A stretch of 64,000 nucleotides of DNA from Trichuris trichiura. Taxonomy: Eukaryota; Nematoda; Enoplea; Trichinellida; Trichuridae. A model generated the notes under the pieces. The model had not been told where the DNA came from. It searched no databases and saw only the letters and a list, made by a program, of their open reading frames with translations. The position numbers and the translations under genes were made by a program. Numbering within the stretch: position 1 is the stretch's first letter; each line of letters starts with the position of its first letter. Where the stretch lies: positions 186,001-250,000 of the forward strand of contig JBAJFE010000054.1 in the NCBI GenBank assembly GCA_037903355.1, read 5' to 3'. Below are positions 23,001 through 32,789 of this stretch, in pieces.

Positions 23001-25506
23001 CCGCTTTACTAAAGATGACCAGTGGATTGCTATTATCGGCGTTTCCTTCATACCTTGTCGTAGCAATGCCAACAATTTTTTGTTCTCCAAAGCGCTCGTA
23101 GCTAAAAACAAATCCTTTCCATGCAGTGGATCTTGGGCATCAAATTTTCAGTTTGAATTTTTGTCGGTTCCCACTTTTTAAATGAGAGTGAAATTCATAA
23201 AAAGTTTTTCTTCTTTTATTACGGATATCCCGTTATCGCATCAAAAATGTTCTGGCGGACTTTTCGGCCCCCGCCTTGGGCCGTTTTCAGCGCAAACAAC
23301 AAAAAAATTAAAAAATCTCTCTTGGCCTTCACTGGAGTCGGCCTCTGTTCGCTGTCATTTTATGCTGCAGTTTCACTGCCAACGGCGGCAAGAAGGCAGC
23401 TGTCATGTAGCACAGGCCGAGTTGGTGTCAAACTCGATGAGTCAAGGTTCGACTCGACAGCTAACCCCGTTGGCTGGCAATAAGGGAGAGCTCAGCGGCT
23501 GACTCCGGTGAAGGCCAAGAGTGGTTTTAAAATTTTTGTTGTTTGCTGAAGACGGCCCAAGGCTGGGGCCAAAAGCTCCGCAGGAACATTTCTGGTGTGA
23601 TAACAGGATATCCCATTAGAAAAAAGAAGAAAGAACTTTAAACTGTAAACTCGAGCATCAAATATTTACCTTAAACTTGGAAAAAGATAGCATACCGAAG
23701 GGAACAAGGTGCACAATACATTTGCGTGGGGGGAGCATAGGACAGTGTAAAGAAGTTCACGAGGAGCATTGGGAAAGCATAATGGAGGACAAAGGAAGCA
23801 CGGCTGCTTCGGAAAGTTCTGAAAACTTTAAACTATTTTTCTGTGCCTCAAATAAGCGGCTTACCTAGTTTCGTCCTTAAAAAGATACGAAAGAACTTCT
23901 GGTCTTGTCTCGCAGGGCAGTGTCGCACTATCAGTTTGCCGGCTATAACGTTCTGTTTCAACTTAAGCCTAAGCCTAAATGTAAAGTTTATATTCTCACT
24001 TAAAATTATGTACGTTTTGGTATATCTACGACTTTTCCCGTTTTTCCTATTTGTTAAAATCTGTAATTAAACAAAACAATTGCTTTCATAGTAGATCTTC
24101 AGATTCACGGGTTTGGCCTGTTGGATGTATCTGTAAGTAAACTTCAAAATGTCCTACCAACGGATGGATGAGCAAATTGTAAGAGAAAATACAGAACAAT
24201 TTGTATACCGTACGTTTCGGAGCTATAAGTAAATATCCGTAATGACGGTTAAATGTTCGTAAATAACGCCTTCTGTTTGACATGTACTCTCTTCTTCACT
24301 TAGTGGAAGGCCACCAAATCGACATTTCCGTAACTTGCCGGGAAGTAGGCATAAACTGTTTGATAGCTTCGTGATGCGACTAACCGTAGGATGATAAATC
24401 AGAGTAGCAATTCTTTCAATTTTTTATTTCTTGTGCGTGTACACTTATGCAATACGATATCTATTTTTCATGCTTTCTTTTAGTATTTGAGAAGCCGTAC
24501 GCAGAGTCCCACCGTCGAAGTAATCAAACGTTTCCAACACGTCACCCTCTTTGATTTTGTAGCTTTATTGCAAACTGAGCTTCAGCGGTTTGACGTTGTT
24601 GGTCAGATTATGCCTGTCCTAATGGGTAATGCTATTTATTCATTGTGGCTTAGTAATGTGCGCTTTTGTAGCCTGCGTGGTATCAAAGTCACATCATTCG
24701 AACGTTTCGAAATGCCACGCCCAGAAACGAGATTTTGCTCTTCAAGGTATCCAAATCAATTATACATTTACGGCAAGCTCTTTTATCTTTCAGATGCAAA
24801 TATTGGGAAAGTTCTTGACCCTAGCGGTGCTTTTCCTGGAGACTTGCCAACAAAGGTTAGCAATACAGTTTCATCCAGGTAGTTCACCTGTTCTAGTTTA
24901 ATTTTGCATATAACCGTCACTTTAGCAATCTTTCTACGTTATTTTTTCCTTCACATCTGCGTATGTCCAATGGTATGGCACTTTGTGTGTGTCGTTCGAA
25001 GACTATTGTTTCATTTTCAGATAAAGTAGTGTTGATCACAACTTATGGTCACAGTACCTATTTGTTAAAACAGCTATCCTGGCTTTGCAAAAACTTGGTC
25101 TCCTATGGAGCGAAAGTAGTTCGCAGCGATCAGCTTTGTCCCGCTCAATCGGTTGATCTGGACGATTTTCTGGTTACTAGTCTTCGCCAGGTGCACATAA
25201 AATGATTTCACTTGTGCGTACGAACGCATGTTCACTTAGGCAACTTCAGTTGTGGTTGTATGTAGTCCAGAATATCGACAGTGTGTTGAAAATCAAGTCT
25301 GCAATGAACTGTCCAGTCAAGTGGCTAGGTTGCTATTTAAGCTTTTAGTCACCGAGTACCGAAGCATGGGATGCAAAAATTACCGCATTCGACCGGTACT
25401 TTTCGAAAAGCATTCAAGCAAGGATGTACCAACGATTTTTCAAACCATAATTACATATCGTTGGCCTAGACAACACGAACAGTTGATGGATTTGCTTTTC
25501 ACTTGA
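20031..25506 (+). CDS. Act1/CIKS-like adaptor: death domain + SEFIR domain
   Basis: The likely role is an adaptor linking an IL-17-type receptor to NF-kB-type signalling. Exons read: 20031-20336, 24484-24625, 24672-24746, 24794-24855, 25021-25190 and 25240-25506. The first two join in phase and form a death domain: [15 protein letters not shown], then [19 protein letters not shown], then [19 protein letters not shown]. The last two form a SEFIR domain: [51 protein letters not shown]. These match the SEFIR of human TRAF3IP2 (SPKYKQDVE, NFRFIPVLF, VPTWLQ, YSWP). From memory, C. elegans ACTL-1 has the same two-domain plan. The linker exons are less certain, and the join 24855/25021 is one base out of phase. 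The true start was not found; ATG 20121 is a possible internal start. The 4.1-kb intron contains an antisense gene. Confidence 0.75.
21787..22571 (-). CDS. BAR-domain protein, nested antisense in an intron
   Basis: Two exons (22571-22174 and 22108-21787) joined by a 65-bp GT-AG intron give 239 aa. Almost the whole protein is helical with heptad-like spacing. Examples are [75 protein letters not shown] and [19 protein letters not shown]. The RL.Y/LKNF…D…K.KYD…A…E..F pattern and the size fit a stand-alone BAR domain, which dimerises into a curved membrane-binding bundle used in vesicle traffic. It lies wholly inside the 4.1-kb intron of the Act1-like gene on the opposite strand. No SH3 or PX domain is present. 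I do not recognise a specific orthologue. Confidence 0.75.
23262..23290 (-). ncRNA. Hammerhead-like motif, mutated core
   Basis: On the minus strand: CTGAAAA, C, GGCCC, loop, GGGGCC, GAAA. The G8 position of CUGANGA is A, which should impair catalysis. Stem II is intact. Confidence 0.55.
23546..23574 (+). ncRNA. Hammerhead-like motif, mutated core
   Basis: CTGAAGA, C, GGCCC, loop AAGGCT, GGGGCC, then AAAA where GAAA is expected. The 5' core is intact and G12 is lost. It is the mirror partner of the copy at 23262-23290. Confidence 0.55.
24085..24205 (-). repeat. Half-copy of the foldback family
   Basis: Contains ctaccaacggatggatgagc and flanking blocks in the same order as the left arms at 38.4 and 44.7 kb (terminus, tatctgtaa, then this block). 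The hammerhead centre and the second arm are absent. Confidence 0.6.
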
Positions 25507-26111
25507 GTCATTGTATTTACAACATTTTTTATACCGGTGTAGGCAGTATAGACTTGGACAGGTCTGAACGCTGGCGGCAGATCAGGTGAGATCAGAAAGC
25601 TACACGAACTAAATAAACGTCTCTTCATAACGGGCAAAAATCTTCCTTAAATATACAGCGGAAAGCACATTTTTTTCAGAAGTACATTGCCTTAAAGACG
25701 AACGTTCTTTGGTGTCTGTTTTCCAAGGAAAGTTGTGGTTGAAGGTTTGAATACCCCTATTGACGAAAATTCGATTAAGACGACATGAGAATTCGAAAGA
25801 GCACATAGCATGCGTAAGCTAAATGTGCATTGGGACGGAAAAGGGCTAGAATGTGCGACAAGTGGTTACTGCTTCAGTTATGTGAGCATACCCTGACGAA
25901 TAATGTTCAATCCCATTGTATCTGTTTAAAGTGTCCTGCGACGAATTCCTGCTGGCAGTGTAAAGTGCATTCAGTACAACAGCTCGAAAAGAAAAAAATA
26001 TATTTGCGTATACCCGGGACAAGAGAGCCTATCCATAACAAATTGGCTTGGATCCAACCTTCGTAGCAAAGACGTTTTCTTTTGTTTACAGAGAAGCCTT
26101 AAAGGCATAGT
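25507..26111. other. 3' flank of the Act1-like gene, with a possible decayed hammerhead repeat
   Basis: Positions 25571-25598 read CTGGCGGC, AGATC, loop, GATCA, GAAA, then GCT. This has the family's spacing with two A-to-G changes in the core and a stem II of about 4 bp. It is probably another relic of the terminal repeat but too degenerate to be sure. No gene was seen otherwise. No upstream 28S flank could be recognised before the R2 element. Confidence 0.3.
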
Positions 26112-27012
26112 GTGCTAGGAATAACTACAAATGGGTTAGTGCACACGGCACAAGGAAGATCTCCTTCATGTGCAGCAAATGCCATCGAACAGAGGCTATC
26201 ATGGCAATCAGCGTCCACTATAGCCGTTGCGGCCGCACAGGAACAAACAACCCCAAGAAAATCATTCCCTGGCTGCCCAAGAAGGTTTCAATCACTAGCG
26301 GGCATGCGGCTGCATGCCAGGTCTCAACACCTGGCGGAGTTCGCGGTCACGCGCCCTACATCGAAACGCTCGCGCTGGGACAAAAAAGAGCAGCACCTTC
26401 TTGCTCAAGAGGAAGCGATTGCACTGTCCACTAATCACCCGCTGCTAACATCAACGTATCCAGCCATCAGGCATTGCGAACTAAATACGGAATCAATAGA
26501 TCAGTATACAGCATCAAACCACGCCGTAAAATGCAACAACACAAACTAGCAGTACAGAAGCTGCTCACCGTAAGACCTAAAGAGCCGGAATGTGGACAGG
26601 ATTATCACAAAGACCCACCTACCACGGCTGTAGAGGAATCCTCCAAGCTAGCAGAGCTGGCGCGATGCCTCAGACCCTAGCACAAGCAAAGCAACAACTG
26701 CCTTCGTGAAGACTATACTCTCGATCCTAACTGGTGAGATTACCCCAGAAACGAAATCGATGCTTATGGATCTATCAGCGGGGTTCCTTACCTCAATGTA
26801 CGCAAAGAAATCTACCCAAACAAGGAAGAGACCCTTAAACCCGGTTAAAAGCACGGCAAAAAAATTCATTTTTCTACAGCACTTATTCCATAAAGACCAT
26901 AAACGCCTGCTCGACATCATCGATGAAAAGGTCTCCCCATTCGAAGGCAACATGAACATCAAGGAGGTCGCAAACATCTTAAGGACTAGGATGAGCAAAC
27001 CGTCGCTGTCCG

Positions 27013-28065
27013 ATGACGAACCGCCGACAAAGTCCAAGCAGCACATCTGTTCCTCTAATTTCCACTAAAGAAGTACAGGAAGCCCAAACAGATCTTCTCA
27101 AGAACTCAGCAGCTGGTTCTGACTTCATCATAGTGGAGGCTGCGAAAGCAATCCCGCCTACTAGCCGCAATATTCAACCTCTGGCTTTTTTCAGAGACAT
27201 CCCTGAGACCTACAAGCGCAGCAGAACTATCCCAGTTCCCAAAGGCGGGATGAAATCATCACCCGCAGACTCCCGCCCTGTCACAATAAGCAGCAACGTG
27301 TACAGGCTCTTCAGCAAGATCATTCACAAACGGTTAGCCTCCTTGGTAGAGCTATGTGACACACAGACAGGCTTCATTACTAACTTCGACGGCCGCACTC
27401 AGAATTTGGTGACACTCCACACCTGCATTCAGGATGCCAAACTCTCTGGCTCGAACCTGTCGATTGCGTTTCTCGACATTGCGAAAGCTTTCGACACTGT
27501 CTCCCACCACAGTATCATCAGAGCGCTGAAGGGCCAGCAAGCCCCTGAAGAATACATCACACTAGTAACCAATCTCCTAGCAAAGGGCAGTACAGTGCTG
27601 GAACTCAGAGACCGGCGAAGCGATCCGATCCGTATACACAAGGGCGTTAAGCAGGGAGATCCCATATCCCCCCTGCTTTTCAACCTGGTCATCGATGAAC
27701 TCCTCGCTCTGCTCCATGACCAGCCCGACCGGGGGTACACCCTGAAACTCACTAACAACGGACAGAATTCCAATGGAGTAGTCGTCGCTCTTGCATTTGC
27801 AGACGACCTAGCGCTCCTCGCGCACTCCAATACCGTCTTGAATCTCCAACTCGAACTTTGCTCCAACTTCCTCGCAAAACGACACCTCCGCCTCAACCCC
27901 GCTAAATGCGCGGTTCTGCACCTAACGCGACCACCGAAGGCCAAGTATTCTTCGGTGCCCTTAGCACCACAAGAAACAATATTACCACTCGACGGACAAG
28001 CAGTCCGCCTCCGCCCACTATCCCTGAGTAAATGCTACAAGTACCTTGGCATACCAATCAACTGA
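27013..28065 (+). pseudogene. R2 reverse transcriptase domain
   Basis: About 350 codons are open in one frame. Seen: SRPVTISSNVYRLFSKIIHKRL (thumb-side fingers block), then TGFI, SIAFLDIAKAFDTVSHHSII (motif A, catalytic Asp), GVKQGDPISPLLFNLVIDEL (motif B), VVALAFADDLALLAHS (motif C, FADD in place of YADD) and HLRLNPAKC. The frame closes at 28063-28065, just after YLGIPIN, and the protein resumes in another frame, so the enzyme is truncated. There is no internal start that would make a complete protein. FADD is a known variant in this clade. Confidence 0.88.
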
Positions 28066-28257
28066 ACTGCGCCGAAGGCAGATGTCAAGTCGACCTTCTC
28101 AAATACCTTGGAGGAAATTGCCAACGCATGACTACGGCCCCAGCAAAAGATTGCCCTAATCCGAGAAAACCTAATACCAAGGTGCATATACCAGCTAAGC
28201 CACCTCAGCCCTCAAAGTACGCTCGCCAGTCAAGTAGACCAGATTATCCGCCAAACG

Positions 28258-29187
28258 GTGAAGCAAAATTTACATCTCCCGGCAACGGCGATCACTGACC
28301 CGTTCCTCCACCTCCCAACCCGACACGGGGGACTGGGCCTCCCGTCCCTTAGCAACGTAACTCGCATCAAGACACTATGGTCTTTCTTGAAGCTATCATA
28401 CTCCCCAAGACCGCTCATGAGAACGATCTTCGAGCATCCAATATCTCAACGAGCAATCGCAGCGCTAAAGTCGCAACTGGGCGTGCAAGCGCTAACATTC
28501 AAAACTCTAAATGCGGCGAAGCGCAGACAGGCAAAACAGCTGGAAGAGCAGCTACATAAGACCAACCAGGGGAGGCGACTAGCCTTCTTCATAGGCAGCA
28601 AGGAGAGCAATGCCTGCCTCGTAGGAAGACTCATGACCGGCCATGCGTTTATCCGGCTCATACAATTACGCACGAACACGGTACCCACAAGGATGGCGCT
28701 GCTACGAGGGTCTCTCAAACTCGCGAGCGAGCAAACCAAGTGCAGACACTGCGGCAGCGACACAGGGCGTTTCGAAACCCTGGCACACGCTGTACAGCAA
28801 TGCCGGACAACCCATGCACTGCGAGTCATACGCCACAATACCCTTGTAAGTCGCTTCAAGGAAGCAGATCTCATTCTACGTCAACGGCTCACCATCATCG
28901 ACATGGCGGTGCCATGGGACTCGCCAGAACGATTTGCAGCCAGCAGGGCATACAAAAGAAGCAAATATGCCGTTCTCGAGTCCTAACAGAAGAAAATGAA
29001 CCCCGGATGCGCGGTAACCGTCGATGCATTCATCGTCGGCGCAAGAGGGCGCTGGGACCAGAAGAACAACAAGGTATTGAAAATCATCGGCATGAAATTG
29101 TCGGACACACAGCGAGCGTCCATGTGCACGCTATTGGCAAAGTTAACTGGAAAAATCGCAGATCACTTCCTAAATACGGAGTGCTAA
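28258..29187 (+). pseudogene. R2 C-terminus: CCHC knuckle and restriction-like endonuclease
   Basis: After a frame change the C-terminal third continues. HLPTRHGGLGLPSL is the block typical of R2 proteins, then CRHCG…ETLAHAVQQC gives the CCHC zinc knuckle near residue 165 of this ORF. LTIIDMAVPWDS and KRSKYAVLES follow, covering the D…D and K…Y parts of the restriction-like nuclease; the expected PD dipeptide reads AD. A stop at 28984-28986 and another frame change lead into VTVDAFIVGARGRWD…LKIIGM, the usual last conserved block, ending at 29187. Inactive. Confidence 0.82.
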
Positions 29188-29475
29188 GTCTGGTGCGCGG
29201 CTAAACTCACCACCCTCACCCGCCCAAGAACCCCCTCGCTGTACCTCCACTGTTGCGATACTCGTTGCATTATCTTTATTAATACCAGTATGATCACTCC
29301 TACTACCTTCTATATTGTCATCACCAGTATTCTCCGAAATTTGTGTATTCTTTCTCATGTTCGGTCCCTTTATACGCACTACGCTCACCGGTCAACTTGG
29401 CTGAGGCCATCGGCGTAAGCAGGTTAACGACCGCCCGCAATATTAGTGCCGATATTGTGGAACAGTAAATTTTGA

Positions 29476-29537
29476 TAGCCAAATGCCTCGTCATTTGATT
29501 AGTGACGTGCATGAATGGATCAACAAGATTCCTACTG

Positions 29538-29571
<34 letters not shown>

Positions 29572-29790
29572 CAGAATCAGCGGGGAAAGAAGACCCTGTT
29601 CAGCTTGACTCTAGTCTGACTCTGTGAACAGACATTGAAGGTGTAGCACAGGTGGGAGACCGGTGGGCGCTCGCGGTGCCGTGCCAGCAGTGAAATACCA
29701 CTACTTTGATCGTTTCTTTACTTATTCGGTGAAGCGGAAGGAACGGTCGCTCGCGTGGCCGTCTAACGGCGCGCGACGACTGCCACTTTA
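29476..29790 (+). rRNA. 28S rRNA gene fragment (pseudogene) 3' of R2
   Basis: The sequence TAGCCAAATGCCTCGTCAT begins a roughly 300-bp match to the 3' part of eukaryotic 28S. It includes AGCGAAACCACAGCCAAGGG, CAGCGGGGAAAGAAGACCCT, CTTGACTCTAGTCTGACT and TGAAATACCACTACTTTGAT. About 13-15 bp of a near-universal block after ATTCCTACTGTCT are missing, and several conserved positions are changed. It is therefore a non-functional fragment rather than part of a working array. It ends before the PLE arm at 29808. Confidence 0.92.
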
Positions 29791-29807
29791 TACAGCATGT
29801 AGGTTAT

Positions 29808-30628
29808 CATATTGAAAATATCTTTATTACGGATTCTCTCCCGTTGAGAAGTAAAATAAAAAGATTCTAATACATAAACAGGGAATACTTTAGAACACCG
29901 ATTCCAAGAACACATAAGGAAACTAAACAGTTACAACAATGCAAAAAGTAGCCTACACAATATGCACTCCCCAATACCTCGCCGCGGAAGACCAATATTG
30001 GATCCAACAAAAACCATGGAAAAGGCAATTCAAGCTTCCGCAGTGGTAGAACATGCGGTGAATTGCAAACAGCCCCTCCATCCAAGAGCCCTTTGCTATG
30101 AAAAGTAACCTACACCTAAGAAAACTAAAAGAGGCTCTCTATATTAGAAACAACGTGACTTTCAATCGAAGACCAAGGGGCAGACATTAGTGATTTATGG
30201 ACAAATATCATTACACTCCACAATTGTTGTTCCCTTAATAGTTGACACACAAGCTAAAATCAATGGGAACCTGAAACACTGAAGAAAAATCAAATCACTT
30301 TTTTGGAACAAAGGGATAAAAATTGAAAACGAAACTACAAGGTCGGCCCATGCATTAACCAATTTCTACAAGAATACTGGCAGCTGACAGACACAGATGA
30401 AGAACTTTAAAACTCTCGTTTTAAACGTTGATAAGTGACGGAAGACAAATGTCGTCTCAGTAACCACCACAAACTTCATTGGACCGCTGAAGACGGGTCG
30501 CGGCAGACCCGAAAGCTTTGGAAGGAAGAAAAAATCTTTTTATTTTACTTCTCAACGGGAGAGAATCCGTAATAAAGATATTTTCAATATGAAAACACGC
30601 TCCCGTACAAAAGCATCATGTTTTCAAG
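29808..30628 (+). mobile_element. Second Penelope-like element fragment between inverted terminal repeats
   Basis: A perfect 59-bp inverted repeat (29808-29866 and 30533-30591) brackets a GIY-YIG endonuclease remnant: GNTLEHRFQEHIRKL, PRRGRPILDP and ASAVVEHAVNCKQPL, with a stop at 30107. The C-terminal block continues in another frame to about 30245. A hammerhead-like motif lies at 30487-30514 and the PLE terminal block at 30589-30628 (ctcccgtac…gttttcaa). The RT half is absent. The element lies directly beyond the 28S fragment. Confidence 0.85.
30487..30514 (+). ncRNA. Hammerhead-ribozyme-like motif (PLE copy 2)
   Basis: CTGAAGA, C, GGGTC, loop GCGGCA, GACCC, GAAA. The core is intact with a perfect 5-bp stem II. 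The loop differs from the 16.7-kb copy, so the stem is conserved while the loop drifts. Confidence 0.75.
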
Positions 30629-32789
30629 CATGTAGCTTATAAACTATTGCACATCTGGAGAGTGAGAAGAAATACCCAAAACGAGCAAGAGACTGGTTAA
30701 ACTGGAGCATGTCCTTATGTCCAAGCAGAGACAAGCATGCCTTGGTGAGGTCAAAGCAAAAGGCGGCTATGCGTGCTACCAGAGATGGTATTCACCACAC
30801 GTTACTTTGGGCTAACATCTGTTCGGGTCAACGTAAGATTGCTTGCCTGGAAGGCAGGCCCTCGAGATCAATGATGCCAAAGGAATCGATAGGTCGTTTC
30901 TTTATGTCGGAGTCAGAGCGCATCTGTGAACAACCTTGACATTGATTTGCTGCCAGATCGTTGGTAAAAGGATATCAGTCTTCAAGAAAGTTCTTATAAA
31001 TGAACACTGCTGTTGCGACTTTTTCCTACGGGTATTTTTACCAGTGGTAATACACCTTTTTTTGTCTTTTTGACAAGTTCAGCTTTCGTAAAAAACATAA
31101 GTGCGTTTTTCGCCCATACTTTTCCCAAAACCACACAAGTCTTGTCTCCCGCGGTAAAGGAAAACTGAGTGACGCAAATCACTTAAGACGAAACACATGT
31201 GGACGGATAGCTGAAGAAAATAAAACTTCAAATACGCTTAAGCAAGAAAATGATAGCATTGGCTGCCTTCAATGAATGTTATTCTACGCAGTTGCAAAAC
31301 GATTGTGATTGAAAGCCACGTTGCTAAGCCATGCTGTGCATTCTTTTGTCAGCTCTTTTTGAAGCAAGAAAGTACCTTTTCCTATCCCCCAAAAATTACA
31401 GTATCTCTGAGGTAAAAGTAAGTTAATATATGACTAACGACTATTACCTAATAGGTATCGTTGAATGCTCTTTTTAGCGCTGGAATGACCCGCCTTAGAA
31501 AACGAACCGTTTTCTTTTCTTTTCATTTGCGTACAGAACGGTAGAAATCTTTCTGTCACGTTCAAGCTTGAGCTAAATTTTCTGCATTTCCCTAGTCGAA
31601 TGCGATGGACATCCTGTCCTGTCGCTTCATCCGGACACTGCAGACCAGTGATCGCCGGCCACCTGAGCCTAAGACCAAAACCAAAGCCTGTTGTGAGTAA
31701 ACGTACTACCACTGTTTTTTCGTTTTGACCACACAAGCCACAATGAAAGAGAAACCATTCGACACGGCCATTTGCTTGGCGGCTTAGGGTTGAACATCGC
31801 GGTTGTATTGGGTTTAGTCTCACGTTTAAGCTTAGATTTAGGTATAGGCGCCAAACATAAGCTATGGCAAAATAATCTTGCGCATCAAAACTTCCCGGTA
31901 GTTTAATTTCTGGACTTTACTGCTGACAGGAAGAAGACTTGCGGAAGTTCTTAAGAGACATATGCTTAAATGCCTACCATTCTTCAAAGGTCAGTGTTTC
32001 AAAACTTTTTCCGTAACACTTTTTTATTTTTGAAGGAACAAATAGACAAATTTCAGCGTGTTATCAAATTGTGACGAAGCAATTAACTTTTCCGTGTAAC
32101 TGCTGTCCAAAAATTGAGTTTTTCGGTCTCCGTCCGAAGCGAACAATAATTTCTGATTCGCAGGTTACCTTAAGTGAGAGACGAGTAGTGTTTCCTAGTT
32201 ACAGCCTCAATTAAGCGGTGTTACGGTATTCGTTCATCATTAGTCTGTTAGCGCATGCGAGTTATGGGCGAGCATTGTAAGGTGGATACTTAATCAGCGA
32301 CACCCATCTTGCGGTACTCGTTCAGGTGTTTGTTCAGAGTGAGGTAGTTCGCCTTTTCAATATTGTTTTGACGCGCGTGGCACGTTTTCTTCAAATTGTG
32401 CGATTTACTTCCGCGTTATTTGTTTTGCTGGTATTAGCTGACCTTCAATGTGCTCCTGTGCTCACTTTAGTTGCACATAATCAATAGTTTCTTGAGCCAA
32501 CCATTTCGTCGGCATTTCCGAGACTGTTTGGTCGAGTTTAAATAAATTGGGGACAAGCAAAGCCTGTTTCCCGTCTCCGTACTCCGCGCCGTGAATACTC
32601 CCAACGCGGTCCGGTTTGAGAACTTTGTATGCCTATTTTTTATAGATAGAAAGACGGCTTGTAGGTAACAGCTTGTCTCATCGCGATTCCGTTTTGCAGC
32701 AGTATACGAAGGGCTTGTTTTTGGCCCACTAACGCCGACGGATAAAGGGTTTTTGATACGGAAAAGCTAAGCTTCTTGCAACAGTGAAG
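30629..32789. other. Intergenic upstream of the claudin gene
   Basis: Minus-strand ORFs near 31434-31854 are open for up to 129 codons but match nothing I know. No RNA gene was recognised. Confidence 0.4.

Larger units (their letters stand above)
23199..23640. repeat. Foldback element with two hammerhead-like motifs (subfamily GGCCC)
   Basis: Arms of about 144 bp (23199-23342 and 23497-23640) are diverged reverse complements around a roughly 154-bp unique centre. Each arm carries one motif facing outward (23262-23290 minus, 23546-23574 plus). The outer ends contain ttacggatatcccgttatc and its mirror, the counterpart of the tccgtaataaa block in the PLEs. The element sits in the large intron of the Act1-like gene. 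Confidence 0.8.
26112..29475 (+). mobile_element. R2-type non-LTR retrotransposon, decayed, at its 28S target
   Basis: A single-ORF retrotransposon in several frames. At the N-terminus is a C2H2-like finger (CPRRFQSLAGMRLHARSQH; the first Cys appears lost) and an RW.K.E helix. The RT is central. The C-terminus has a CCHC knuckle and a restriction-like endonuclease, the R2/R4/NeSL arrangement. The 3' end abuts TAGCCAAATGCCTCGTCAT at 29476, exactly the position where R2 elements insert in 28S rDNA, and the element lies in the sense direction of the rRNA. The 5' end is not defined, and the region appears more GC-rich than its surroundings. R2 enzymes nick the rDNA and prime reverse transcription from that nick. 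Confidence 0.85.

Noticed and set aside
23955..23975. Two GCCTAA units (nematode telomere TTAGGC), with looser ones near 6941-6960, 31840 and 48525
   Set aside because: Never more than two units in a row and often mixed with TTAAGC. Not a telomeric array, and weak as evidence for nematode origin.
27429..27944. 171-codon minus-strand ORF across the R2 RT
   Set aside because: Shadow of the real RT frame; arginine/serine-rich with no domain.
31434..31854. Minus-strand ORFs of 129 and 61 codons as a gene upstream of the claudin
   Set aside because: Overlapping frames with no recognisable domain, splice signals or bias; not supported.
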